From Rhodoferax sp. OV413 (lineage in GTDB: Bacteria > Pseudomonadota > Gammaproteobacteria > Burkholderiales > Burkholderiaceae_C): a stretch of DNA of 64,000 nucleotides. The translations under genes were made by a program, and so were the position numbers. Position 1 is the stretch's first letter. Every line of letters begins with the position of its first letter. The DNA is taken from assembly GCF_900104385.1 (NCBI RefSeq), contig NZ_FNJA01000001.1, positions 1,214,386 through 1,278,385 of the forward strand, read 5' to 3'. The notes under the pieces are model-generated. The model was not told where the DNA came from. It did no database searches and saw only the letters and a list, made by a program, of their open reading frames with translations. This document shows positions 38,110 to 46,119 of the stretch, piece after piece.

Positions 38110-39075
38110 ATGTCTACTTCCACCAAATCCCCCACCAGCAGCCAGCTCGGCACCTACCTGGGCCTGAGCGCCGTACTCATCGGCATGGTCGTGCTGTTCG
38201 GCAACCTCAGCGAATACTTCTTCAGCGCCGACACCTTTGTCGCCATCGCCAACGAGATCCCGGCGCTGCTGGTGATGGCCGTGGGCATGACCTTCGTGCT
38301 GATCATTGCCGGCATCGATTTGTCGGTCGGTTCGGTGCTGGCGCTGTCGGCGGCGGCCACTGCCAACGCCATCCTGCTCTGGCACTGGAGCGTGCTGCCG
38401 GCTGCGGCGCTGGGCCTGCTGGTCGGCCTGGCCTGCGGCGCCATCACCGGCAGCATTGCGGTGATCTGGCGCCTGCCGTCCTTCATCGTCTCGCTGGGCA
38501 TGTTGGAGGCCGTGCGCGGTGGCGCCTATGTGGCCACCGACTCGCGCACCCAGTATGTGGGTGACGCGATCTCCGGCCTGGCCGCGCCCTGGGTGGGCGG
38601 CGTGTCGTCGGCCTTCTTCATCGCCGTGGCGCTGGTCGTCGTCGGCCAGCTGGTGCTGACCAAGACGGTGTTCGGCCGCTATGTGGTCGGCATCGGCACC
38701 AACGAGGAAGCCATGCGCCTGGCCGGCATCAACCCCAGCCCGATCCGCATCGCGGTGTTTGCCGCCACCGGCCTGCTGGCCGGCTTTGCGGGCCTGATGC
38801 AGTCGGCCCGCCTCGAAGCCGCCGACCCGAACGCCGGCACCGGCATCGAGCTGCAGGTAATTGCCGCGGTGGTCATCGGTGGCACCAGCCTGATGGGCGG
38901 GCGCGGCTCGGTCATCAACACCTTCTTCGGCGTGTTGATCATCGCCGTGCTGGAAGCCGGCCTGGCCCAGGTGGGCGTCAGCGACCCGAGCAAGCGCATC
39001 ATCACCGGCTGCGTGATCGTGGTCGCCGTCATCATCGATACACTGCGGCAGCGCCGCGCCGCGCGCGCCCACTGA
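38110..39075 (+). CDS. rbsC: Ribose ABC transporter permease
   Basis: Permease of the ribose family (BPD_transp_2), 321 residues, with eight to ten helices; the conserved GIDLSVGSVLALSAA and IGGTSLMGGRGSV segments are typical of RbsC. The ATG at 38110 is preferred over one at 38077 that overlaps rbsA, because MSTSTKSP is a normal short cytoplasmic start; neither has a clear ribosome site. Confidence 0.93.
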   Translation: MSTSTKSPTSSQLGTYLGLSAVLIGMVVLFGNLSEYFFSADTFVAIANEIPALLVMAVGMTFVLIIAGIDLSVGSVLALSAAATANAILLWHWSVLPAAALGLLVGLACGAITGSIAVIWRLPSFIVSLGMLEAVRGGAYVATDSRTQYVGDAISGLAAPWVGGVSSAFFIAVALVVVGQLVLTKTVFGRYVVGIGTNEEAMRLAGINPSPIRIAVFAATGLLAGFAGLMQSARLEAADPNAGTGIELQVIAAVVIGGTSLMGGRGSVINTFFGVLIIAVLEAGLAQVGVSDPSKRIITGCVIVVAVIIDTLRQRRAARAH

Positions 39076-39082
39076 GCACCCC

Positions 39083-40087
39083 ATGGCCTCCATCAAAGAC
39101 GTTGCCCGCCACGCCAACGTATCCATTTCCACAGTTTCCCATGTGGTAAACCGCACGCGCTTTGTCAGCGACAAGGCGCGGCAAGACGTAGAGACCGCCA
39201 TCCGCGCACTCGGCTATGTGCCCAGCGCGGTGGCGCGCAGCCTGAAGAGCAATACCACGCGCACCCTGGGGATGCTGATCCCCAACTGCTCCAACCCCTA
39301 CTTCGCCGAGATCGTGCGCAGCGTGGAAGACCACTGCTTCGCCAGCGGCTACACGCTGATCTTGTGCAACACCGACGACGAGCCCCTACGCCAAAGCGTC
39401 TACCTCAAGGTGCTGGCCGAGAAACGCGTCGACGGCCTGATCATCATCTCCACCGGCGAAGACAGCGACCTGCACGACCTGCTGCAAGGCCTGACCACGC
39501 CCACCGTGCTGCTGGACCGCGAGGTCACCCATGTGCACTGCGACCTGGTGGAAACCGCCAACGTGCAAGGTGGCCAGATGGCCGCAGAACACCTGGTGGC
39601 GCTGGGCCACCGGCGCATCGCCTGCATCGGCGGGCCGGCCGATCTGAGCCCCAGCGCCCAGCGCATCCAGGGCTGGCGCAATGCGCTGGCTGCGGCCGAA
39701 TTGGAAGCCAACGACCTGCTCTGGCACAGCGACTTCAGCAGCCAGGGCGGCTTTACCGCGATGCAGGAGATTCTGCAGTCAGGCCAACAGCCGACCGCTG
39801 TATTCGTCTGCAACGATTTGATGGGCATAGGCGCACTGAGCGCCGCACACGAGGCCGGGCTGCGCATACCGCAAGACCTGTCGGTCATCGGCTTTGACGA
39901 CATCGAACTGGCCCGCTTCACCAGCCCGCCGCTGACCACCATCGTCCAGCCCAAGCAGCGCATCGGCATGCTGGCGGTGGACATGCTGCTGGAACGCATA
40001 CAGGGCGGCCGGCTCGATGCCAAACAAGTTTTATTGCAGCCCGAGCTGATCGTGCGCGCATCCACCGCTTCCCCACCTTCACCATGA
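39083..40087 (+). CDS. rbsR: LacI-family repressor, probable ribose repressor
   Basis: DNA-binding repressor of 334 residues. The N-terminal helix-turn-helix and hinge are SIKDVARHANVSISTVSHVV and YVPSAVARSLKS; the rest is a periplasmic-binding-protein-like sensor domain (VCNDLMGIGALSAA, SVIGFDDIELA). It is the fourth gene of the operon headed by rbsB, and a perfect LacI-type palindrome lies in the rbsB promoter, so it probably represses its own operon and is released by ribose. The stop overlaps the rbsD start as ATGA. Confidence 0.9.
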   Translation: MASIKDVARHANVSISTVSHVVNRTRFVSDKARQDVETAIRALGYVPSAVARSLKSNTTRTLGMLIPNCSNPYFAEIVRSVEDHCFASGYTLILCNTDDEPLRQSVYLKVLAEKRVDGLIIISTGEDSDLHDLLQGLTTPTVLLDREVTHVHCDLVETANVQGGQMAAEHLVALGHRRIACIGGPADLSPSAQRIQGWRNALAAAELEANDLLWHSDFSSQGGFTAMQEILQSGQQPTAVFVCNDLMGIGALSAAHEAGLRIPQDLSVIGFDDIELARFTSPPLTTIVQPKQRIGMLAVDMLLERIQGGRLDAKQVLLQPELIVRASTASPPSP

Positions 40088-40488
40088 AACGTACCACCCT
40101 GCTCCACGCCGAACTCTCCCAGGTCATTGCCAGCATGGGCCATGGCGACATGCTGGTGCTGGGCGACGCCGGCCTGCCAATCCCGGTCGGCCCGGGCGCG
40201 CCGCAGCGCATCGACCTGGCGCTCTGCCCGGGCACACCGGGTCTGCAGCAAGTCTTGCAAGCCGTGCTGACCGAGCTGCAGGTCGAGGCCAGCATCATCG
40301 CCACCGAAGCCCTGGTCGGCGACGAACGCCAGCTGCCCGCCTGGTGCGCCGACCAACTGCCCGCCAAGCCGGCAAACATCAGCCATACCGAGTTCAAAAA
40401 ACTCTGCGGCCAGGCCCGCGCCATGGTGCGCACAGGAGAATGCACGCCCTACGCCAACATCATCCTGGTGGCCGGCGTCAGCTTTTGA
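40084..40488 (+). CDS. rbsD: D-ribose pyranase
   Basis: RbsD interconverts the pyran and furan forms of ribose so that ribokinase can use it. The 134-residue protein has the catalytic-His segment VIASMGHGDMLVLGDAGLPIP near residue 20 and the C-terminal YANIILVAGV strand that closes the active site between subunits. It is the last gene of the operon: no ribokinase (rbsK) gene follows, so that step must be coded elsewhere. Confidence 0.93.
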   Translation: MKRTTLLHAELSQVIASMGHGDMLVLGDAGLPIPVGPGAPQRIDLALCPGTPGLQQVLQAVLTELQVEASIIATEALVGDERQLPAWCADQLPAKPANISHTEFKKLCGQARAMVRTGECTPYANIILVAGVSF

Positions 40489-40503
40489 GAGGGCGCTAGA
40501 GGC

Positions 40504-40567
40504 GCTACACAATAGATAGCTGCTTGCGCATATAGATATTGCGCAAACAGCTTAAAAGGCCCATAAA
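40504..40567 (+). repeat. Copy of 55-70 bp repeat after rbsD
   Basis: Reads GCTACACAATAGATAGCTGC, then TTGCGCATA...TATTGCGCAA (a hairpin) and CAGCTTAAAAGGC. It lies in the 177-base gap between rbsD and the MFS gene. Confidence 0.72.
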
Positions 40568-40665
40568 TTCGGCGCCTGCACAAATCTGCCGATCGGCCTA
40601 GAATTCAGGGTTTCCACGTAGACCCACCCCGCCGCCTGCTGCGGCTCCGCCCCCCGATCCGCACC

Positions 40666-41850
40666 ATGAACCTCCCCTTGCTGGCCCTGGCCATTGCCGC
40701 TTTTGGCATTGGCACCACCGAATTCGTCATCATGGGCCTGCTGCCCGAAGTGGCCGGCGACCTGGGGGTGTCCATCCCCTCGGCCGGCATGCTGGTCTCG
40801 GCCTATGCGCTGGGGGTGGCCGTCGGCGGGCCTATCCTGGCGGTGGCCACCGCGCGCCTGCCGCGCAAGACCACGCTGGCCTGGCTGATGGCCTTGTTCG
40901 TACTCGGCAACGTGGGCTGCGCGCTGGCGCCCGACTACCAATGGCTGATGGTGGCGCGCGTGCTGACCTCGTTCTGCCATGCGGCCTTCTTCGGCATCGG
41001 CGCGGTGGTGGCCACCAGCGTGGTCGAGCCGCACAAGCGGGCCCAGGCCATGTCGCTGATGTTCGCCGGCCTGACCCTGGCGAATGTGCTGGGTGTGCCG
41101 CTGGGCACCCTGCTGGGCCAGCAGACCGGCTGGCGCTCCACCTTCTGGGTGGTGGCGGTGATCGGCGTGCTGGCCATGCTGGCCGTGCTGCGCTGGGTGC
41201 CGGCGCTGCGCCAGAACCTCAGTGGCAGCGTGCTGGGCGAGTTCCGGGTGCTGAAGATCAAGCAAGTCTGGCTGGCCCTGGGCACCAGCGCACTGGCCTC
41301 GGCCGCGCTGTTTACCGTGTTCACCTACATCACCCCCATCCTGCGCGACGTGACCGGCGTGGCGCCGCAGAACGTCAGCGGCGTGCTGCTGCTGTGCGGC
41401 GTCGGCCTGACCATCGGCAACCTGGTCGGCGGGCGCCTGGCTGACTGGAAGCTGATGCCCTCGCTGATGGGCATCTTCGCGGCGGTGGCGCTAGTGCTGG
41501 TGGTCTTCTCGTTCACCAGCGCCTGGCTCTGGCCGGCGGTCATCACCTTGATGGTCTGGGGCATGGCCTCGTTCGCCACCGGTGCGCCGCTGCAGGTGCG
41601 GGTGGTGTCGCAAGCCGGCAGTGCGCCCGGCCTGGCCTCGACCCTGAACATCGGCGCCTTCAACCTGGGCAATGCCGCCGGCGCCTGGCTGGGCGGCGCG
41701 GCCATCGACATAGGCTGGTCGCTGCAAGCCCTGCCCCTGGTGGCGGCCGGCGTGGCCGTGCTGGCGCTGGGCGTGACCGCCTACTCTGCCTGGCTGGAGC
41801 GCCGGGGTCCGCAGCTGCGCGGCGCGGTACTGGGCTGCGAAGCCGGTTGA
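40666..41850 (+). CDS. MFS transporter (AraJ/drug:H+ antiporter-like)
   Basis: A 394-residue membrane protein with twelve predicted helices. The N-terminal LALAIAAFGIGTTEFVIMGLLP is typical of the AraJ/YdhP-type group of the DHA1 family, followed by the motif-A-like loop after helix 2 (ATARLPRKTTLA) and helix 5 motif VLGVPLGTLLGQQTGWR. Members export sugars, arabinose derivatives or drugs; the substrate is unknown. It stands alone between the rbs operon and a nuclease-like gene. Confidence 0.87.
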   Translation: MNLPLLALAIAAFGIGTTEFVIMGLLPEVAGDLGVSIPSAGMLVSAYALGVAVGGPILAVATARLPRKTTLAWLMALFVLGNVGCALAPDYQWLMVARVLTSFCHAAFFGIGAVVATSVVEPHKRAQAMSLMFAGLTLANVLGVPLGTLLGQQTGWRSTFWVVAVIGVLAMLAVLRWVPALRQNLSGSVLGEFRVLKIKQVWLALGTSALASAALFTVFTYITPILRDVTGVAPQNVSGVLLLCGVGLTIGNLVGGRLADWKLMPSLMGIFAAVALVLVVFSFTSAWLWPAVITLMVWGMASFATGAPLQVRVVSQAGSAPGLASTLNIGAFNLGNAAGAWLGGAAIDIGWSLQALPLVAAGVAVLALGVTAYSAWLERRGPQLRGAVLGCEAG

Positions 41851-41939
41851 GGCGCTCGGCGCCCGTCCGCAAATAAGAGGATGCGCAGGGCTACCAATCG
41901 GTTTAGGCTTGCACACCTCAATCCGACCGGGAGCCTCTC

Positions 41940-43052
41940 ATGCGCCTCGCCAGCTTCAATGTTGAAAACATGTTCGACCGGGCCAAGGCCTTGAACGGCA
42001 GCGACTGGGCCGAGGGCAAGCCCGCGCTGGAAGCCCACAAGGAACTCAACGCCTTGTTCGAGAAACCGCGCTACAGCGCGGCCGACAAGCAGCGCATGCT
42101 CAAGCTGATGGCCGACAACGGCCTGCTGAAGACCGACGAAGGCCCGTTGTTGTTGCTGCGCAAAATCCGCGGCAGCCTGATCAAGCGCCCGCGGGTCGGC
42201 GAAGCCAGCATCGTGGCCGCCGGCCGCAAGAGCTGGATCGGCTGGGTCGAGCTGAAGACCGAGCCGGTCAACGAGGTCGCCACCTTGAACACCGCCCGCG
42301 TGCTGCATGCGGTGGCCGCCGACCTGCAGGTGGTGATCGAGGCCGAGGACCGCACGGTGCTGCGCCTGTTCAACGAGCAGGTGCTGATCGAGGTGGCCGG
42401 CAAGCCCTTCGACCACGTGATGCTGGTCGACGGCAACGACGACCGCGGCATCGATGTCGGCCTGATGACCCGCGCCAAATACCCCATCCTGTCGATCCGC
42501 TCGCATGTGGACGACCAAGACGCCAAGGGCACCATCTTCAGCCGCGACTGCGCCGAATACGAGATCGGCCTGCCCCAGGGCAAGCGCCTGTGGCTGCTGG
42601 CCAACCATTTCAAAAGCAAGGGCTATGGCACGCAGGCGGCCAACGATGCCAAGCGCAAGCGCCAGGCCCAGCGCGTGCGCGAGCTGGTGGACGCGCACCT
42701 GCTGGCCGGCGAAACCCTGGTGGCCGTGGTCGGCGACCTGAACGAAATCCCGGCCAACGGGCCGATGGACCCGCTGCTGCGGCAGGGCTCGCTGCTGAAG
42801 GACATCAGCAGCCACCCCGCCTACGCCAGCGGCGGCAAGCCGGGCACGCACGGCAACTGCGGCGCCAGTGCCAAGCTCGACTACATCCTGCTGTCGCCCG
42901 ATCTGTTCGCCAAGGTCACGGCCGCCGGTATCGAGCGCCGTGGCATGTGGGGCGGCGCCAACGGCACGCTGTGGCCACATTTCCCCGAGCTGACGAATGC
43001 CGACGAAGCCGCGTCAGACCACGCGGCGCTGTGGGTCGACCTGGAGCTTTGA
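41940..43052 (+). CDS. Endonuclease/exonuclease/phosphatase-family protein
   Basis: A 370-residue protein of the DNase I-like fold. The N-terminal metal-site strand is LASFNVENMFDRA, the later acidic/Asn motif is VVGDLNEIPAN and the terminal catalytic motif SDHAALWV; LANHFKSKGYG lies between. No signal peptide is seen, so a cytoplasmic nuclease or phosphodiesterase is likely, but substrate cannot be read from sequence. A bidirectional terminator follows its stop by 18 bases. Confidence 0.87.
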   Translation: MRLASFNVENMFDRAKALNGSDWAEGKPALEAHKELNALFEKPRYSAADKQRMLKLMADNGLLKTDEGPLLLLRKIRGSLIKRPRVGEASIVAAGRKSWIGWVELKTEPVNEVATLNTARVLHAVAADLQVVIEAEDRTVLRLFNEQVLIEVAGKPFDHVMLVDGNDDRGIDVGLMTRAKYPILSIRSHVDDQDAKGTIFSRDCAEYEIGLPQGKRLWLLANHFKSKGYGTQAANDAKRKRQAQRVRELVDAHLLAGETLVAVVGDLNEIPANGPMDPLLRQGSLLKDISSHPAYASGGKPGTHGNCGASAKLDYILLSPDLFAKVTAAGIERRGMWGGANGTLWPHFPELTNADEAASDHAALWVDLEL

Positions 43053-43070
43053 CGCTACCCAGCGACCATG

Positions 43071-43099
43071 AAAAAAGGCTACCCCCGGTAGCCTTTTTT
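43071..43099. terminator. Bidirectional rho-independent terminator
   Basis: Seven-bp stem GGCTACC/GGTAGCC with three-base loop, flanked by six A on one side and six T on the other, so it can end transcripts from both strands. It separates the nuclease-like gene from the convergent DUF349 gene. Confidence 0.9.
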
Positions 43100-43124
43100 C
43101 GTTCGGGCCCGCAGGCCCCAACCA

Positions 43125-45941
43125 TCAGCGCTTCAACAGCACCTTCAGCACGGTCTGCATGCGGCGCGCATTGCCGGCGTCGAACGGGCTGGCCAGCACC
43201 TTGGCCGTGTCCTGGGCCCAGGTCTGGGCGGGAGACGGGTCGTTGCGCTTGGTCAGCAGTTGCAGCTGCAGCATGCGGCGGGCGCTGACCAGTTCGGCCG
43301 GCGTGGGCGCTTCGGCGGCGATTTCCAGGCGCAGCAGGGCTTCGCCCGCGGCCTTGTCGTCGGCCTTGGCCGGCGCGCTGATGCTTTGCGACCAGGCGCT
43401 GCGGGTAGCGGGGTTCACGCCATGACCCAGGGCATGGACGCTGGGCAACTGCTCCACATCGCGCTTTTCCCAGGCGGTCAACAGATCGGTGAGGACTTCG
43501 CCATGGGCTTGGGCGGCCAGCTTCTTCAGGGCGTGCTGGGCGTTTTCCAGCGCGTCACGCTGGGCGCGGAAGGCCGCATCACCCAGGCGCGGGCCACGGT
43601 CTTCGAACGCCGGGCGGTCGCCAAAGCGGCCACCATCACGTCCGCCATCGCGCGGGCCACGGTCATCGCGGCGCGGCTCGAACTTGTTGTCGCCAGGGCG
43701 TGGCGCACCGCGTGGGCCGTCCTTGCGGTCGCCAAACTTGCCGCCGCGGCCGGCTTGCACCGGCTCGGACTTCTTCATGCCAGGGCGGTCGTCACCGCGC
43801 ATCGCCACCACCGGCTTGCGCACGGGCTTGGGTGGCTCGACCGGAGCGGCTTCGGCTGCAGGCTCGGCATCCGCTACAGTTTCCGTAGCTTCTGGTGCAG
43901 ACTCTGCCTGCGCTGGAGCCGGATTTTCTTCAGAAACTTCAGCGGCAGCGGCTTCCGGCGCAGCGGCTTGCGATTCGGCTTGCACAGCCGACTGGGCCAC
44001 GGCTTCGGCCTTGTCGGCGTTGACAGCTGCCTGGGCCAGGGCCTGGCCGCGCAAGGCGGCTTCCAGGCCGGCCATGGCGGCGCGGATCTTCTGCGCGTCG
44101 CCGCTGGCATTGGCGGCGTCCAGGGCCTTGGCAGCTTCCAGCACCATGCGGTCGCGGTCGCTCAGGGCGGCAGCGGATTTCTCGCGCTCTTCGGTCTTGC
44201 GGTTGAAGGCGTCGTCCAGCGGCTTGCGGAACGCGTCCCACAGCTTTTGCTCGAACTTGCGGTCCATGGGCACGCTTTGCGCCTCGGCCTGCCAGCGTTG
44301 CTGCAAGGCCTTGACGGCGTCAATACGCAGCACCGGCGCGGCACCCAGCACCTTGGCTTCTTCGATCATGGCGTGGCGGCGGTCAACGCTGGCTTTTTGC
44401 AGGTTTTCCAGCGGCGCGGCGGCCAGGCTGATCGCCTCTTTCCACAGCGGCTGCATTTCGGCAAAGGCTTTTTCGCCCAGGTGGCCAGCATCGCGCCAGC
44501 GGTCGCCGAACTGGTGCAGGATGCGCGAGAAGCCCTTCCAGTCGCCGTCCTTGGCCGTCACGTTCTCGGCGGCCCAGGCCTTGACTTCTTCGATCAGCGC
44601 CAGGCGCTGGGCCTTGTGCGCGACGGCGTCGGTCTTGACCTTGTCGAGCCAGGCTTCGACGACCTTGTAGGCCTCGTTGCAGGCGTCGTCGAAACGCTTC
44701 CACAGCGCGTGGTTGGGCACGCCGCCTTGGTCGGTCTGCTTCCACTGCTCGCGCATCTGGCGCAAGGTGTCCTGCATCTTGCGGCCGCCCAGGGCGTGGC
44801 CGTCGGGGCGCTTGAGCAGGCCTTCGGCCTTGATCAACAATTCTTCGCGCAGCTGGTCGGCGCGCCAGCGTTGCCAGCCTTCAAGTTCGCCAGCGGCGGC
44901 CAGCGCGGCTTGCGCAGCATTGCCCAGCTTGTCGTCGACCAGGCGGTTGTGTTCTTTGAGCGCATTGCGCAGCGCGGCAGCCGCACCGGCGCTGGCCTTG
45001 CCATGGCCTTCAGCCACTTCTTGCTCGACCTTGGTCAGCGCTTCTTGCACGGCCTTGTTGGCGGCTTCGCGCAGGGCCGGATCAACCGGCGCCTTGGCCT
45101 GCTTGGCTGGCTTGGCCGCTTCCAGCGGCACGCCGCGGGCGACGCGCAATTCATCGGCCCACACATTGACGGGTGGCAGCGGTGCAGCGGCGTCGGCATC
45201 GGCGGCCACGGTCAGCGCCAGTGCGGCCTGGAACGCGTCCCACACGACTAGCAGCTGGCCGCGCGAGGCGTCGAGCATGGTGGGGTATTTGCCGTCCACG
45301 CTGGTCCAGTTGGCATCAGAGGCCAGCTGGGTGGCCTGGTCTTGCCAGTGCTGGACGTCGGTACGCAGCACTTCGAGTGCCGTCTGGGCGTCGCGCCAGG
45401 GCTTGGTGGACAGCACTTCGATGCGCTGGGCCAGCAGCACAGCGGCTTCGCGCTGGACTTGCACGCGGTGCTGCAGGTCTTCAATGCCTTTGACGCGGTC
45501 GGCCAGCTGCACCTTCAGGGCGGCCAGGGGCTCCTTGCTCAGCGGCGCGCCGGCTTTGGCGGCATCGCGCTGCCAGGCCATGGCGTCGGCCATGTTCAGC
45601 TTGGGCAGGGCCAGCAAAGCGGTGGCTTTGCGCGCCCATTCGGCGGCGATGATTTCGGCGCCCTTGGTGCGCTTGAGTTCGTCGAGCTTTTCGCGCAGCG
45701 GCTTGGCCGCGCCGCGGTCGCGCCCGTTGAGCTCCTGGAACACCTCGTGCATCTGCTCATAGCTGGGGTTGGTGACCAGCCAGTCGCGGATGCGCTGGGC
45801 CCGTTCGCCGGCGGTGTGGGCCGAGAAGGCGCCACCGGTCAAAGCGTCAAGCGGATGTGGTTCGTTGGATTTGGGTGTGGTCACAGCAGGCTTTTCGGAC
45901 GGAGTGGCGGGCGCGGTTTTGGGATTGGAGAAACCAAACAT
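43125..45941 (-). CDS. DUF349-domain protein (long, Ala/Pro-rich insert)
   Basis: A 938-residue, highly charged, helical protein. Repeats of the DUF349 type occur through the middle (around EEVKAWAAENVTAKDGDWKGF and LWKRFDDACNEAY, and again around QRWQAEAQSVPMDRKFEQKLWDAF). Residues ~650-720 are an Ala/Pro/Glu-rich linker and ~725-790 a Gly/Arg/Asp-rich stretch (RGGKFGDRKDGPRG) like RNA-binding RGG tails. DUF349 proteins have no settled function. The linker contains a copy of the window's repeat family in the antisense orientation. Upstream lies a leader hairpin (45970-45997). Confidence 0.83.
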   Translation of the reverse strand: MFGFSNPKTAPATPSEKPAVTTPKSNEPHPLDALTGGAFSAHTAGERAQRIRDWLVTNPSYEQMHEVFQELNGRDRGAAKPLREKLDELKRTKGAEIIAAEWARKATALLALPKLNMADAMAWQRDAAKAGAPLSKEPLAALKVQLADRVKGIEDLQHRVQVQREAAVLLAQRIEVLSTKPWRDAQTALEVLRTDVQHWQDQATQLASDANWTSVDGKYPTMLDASRGQLLVVWDAFQAALALTVAADADAAAPLPPVNVWADELRVARGVPLEAAKPAKQAKAPVDPALREAANKAVQEALTKVEQEVAEGHGKASAGAAAALRNALKEHNRLVDDKLGNAAQAALAAAGELEGWQRWRADQLREELLIKAEGLLKRPDGHALGGRKMQDTLRQMREQWKQTDQGGVPNHALWKRFDDACNEAYKVVEAWLDKVKTDAVAHKAQRLALIEEVKAWAAENVTAKDGDWKGFSRILHQFGDRWRDAGHLGEKAFAEMQPLWKEAISLAAAPLENLQKASVDRRHAMIEEAKVLGAAPVLRIDAVKALQQRWQAEAQSVPMDRKFEQKLWDAFRKPLDDAFNRKTEEREKSAAALSDRDRMVLEAAKALDAANASGDAQKIRAAMAGLEAALRGQALAQAAVNADKAEAVAQSAVQAESQAAAPEAAAAEVSEENPAPAQAESAPEATETVADAEPAAEAAPVEPPKPVRKPVVAMRGDDRPGMKKSEPVQAGRGGKFGDRKDGPRGAPRPGDNKFEPRRDDRGPRDGGRDGGRFGDRPAFEDRGPRLGDAAFRAQRDALENAQHALKKLAAQAHGEVLTDLLTAWEKRDVEQLPSVHALGHGVNPATRSAWSQSISAPAKADDKAAGEALLRLEIAAEAPTPAELVSARRMLQLQLLTKRNDPSPAQTWAQDTAKVLASPFDAGNARRMQTVLKVLLKR
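43873..43928 (+). repeat. Copy of repeat family inside the DUF349 gene (antisense)
   Basis: On the plus strand it reads GCTACAGTTTCCGTAGCTTC, GGTGCAGA, CCTGCGCTGGAGCC and GGATTTTC, matching the family in order and spacing. In the gene (minus strand) it codes part of an Ala/Pro/Glu linker. Confidence 0.6.
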
Positions 45942-45969
45942 GGATGAACTTATTCTTGGGGTAGACCGA

Positions 45970-45997
45970 CGGGCATTTACACACAGGTAGATGCCCG
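45970..45997 (-). other. Leader hairpin upstream of the DUF349 gene
   Basis: CGGGCAT and ATGCCCG (7 bp) enclose 14 bases, about 30 bases upstream of the minus-strand start at 45941. It lacks a T run, so it is not a terminator; any role is unknown. Confidence 0.4.
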
Positions 45998-46005
45998 CAC
46001 AGGGT

Positions 46006-46032
46006 AAAAAAACAAGTGGCCAAAGCAGCCAC
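46006..46032 (-). terminator. Rho-independent terminator of the AsmA-like gene
   Basis: On the minus strand: stem GTGGC/GCCAC around a seven-base loop, then TTG and seven T. A second hairpin (CCCGTG/CACGGG, 46032-46053) lies just before it. It separates the AsmA-like gene from the DUF349 gene on the same strand, so these are separate transcripts. Confidence 0.8.
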
Positions 46033-46119
46033 CCGTGCCCTACGGCACACGGGTCCGGATCAGGGCTAGGGGGCTATTTTCGCCGCTTTTCGAACTGGCT
46101 TGTAAATTGACGTTAGTCG

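Noticed and set aside
43260-45251. Open frame of 663 codons on the plus strand
   Set aside because: Antisense to the DUF349 gene and low in protein character; explained by codon bias of the real gene.
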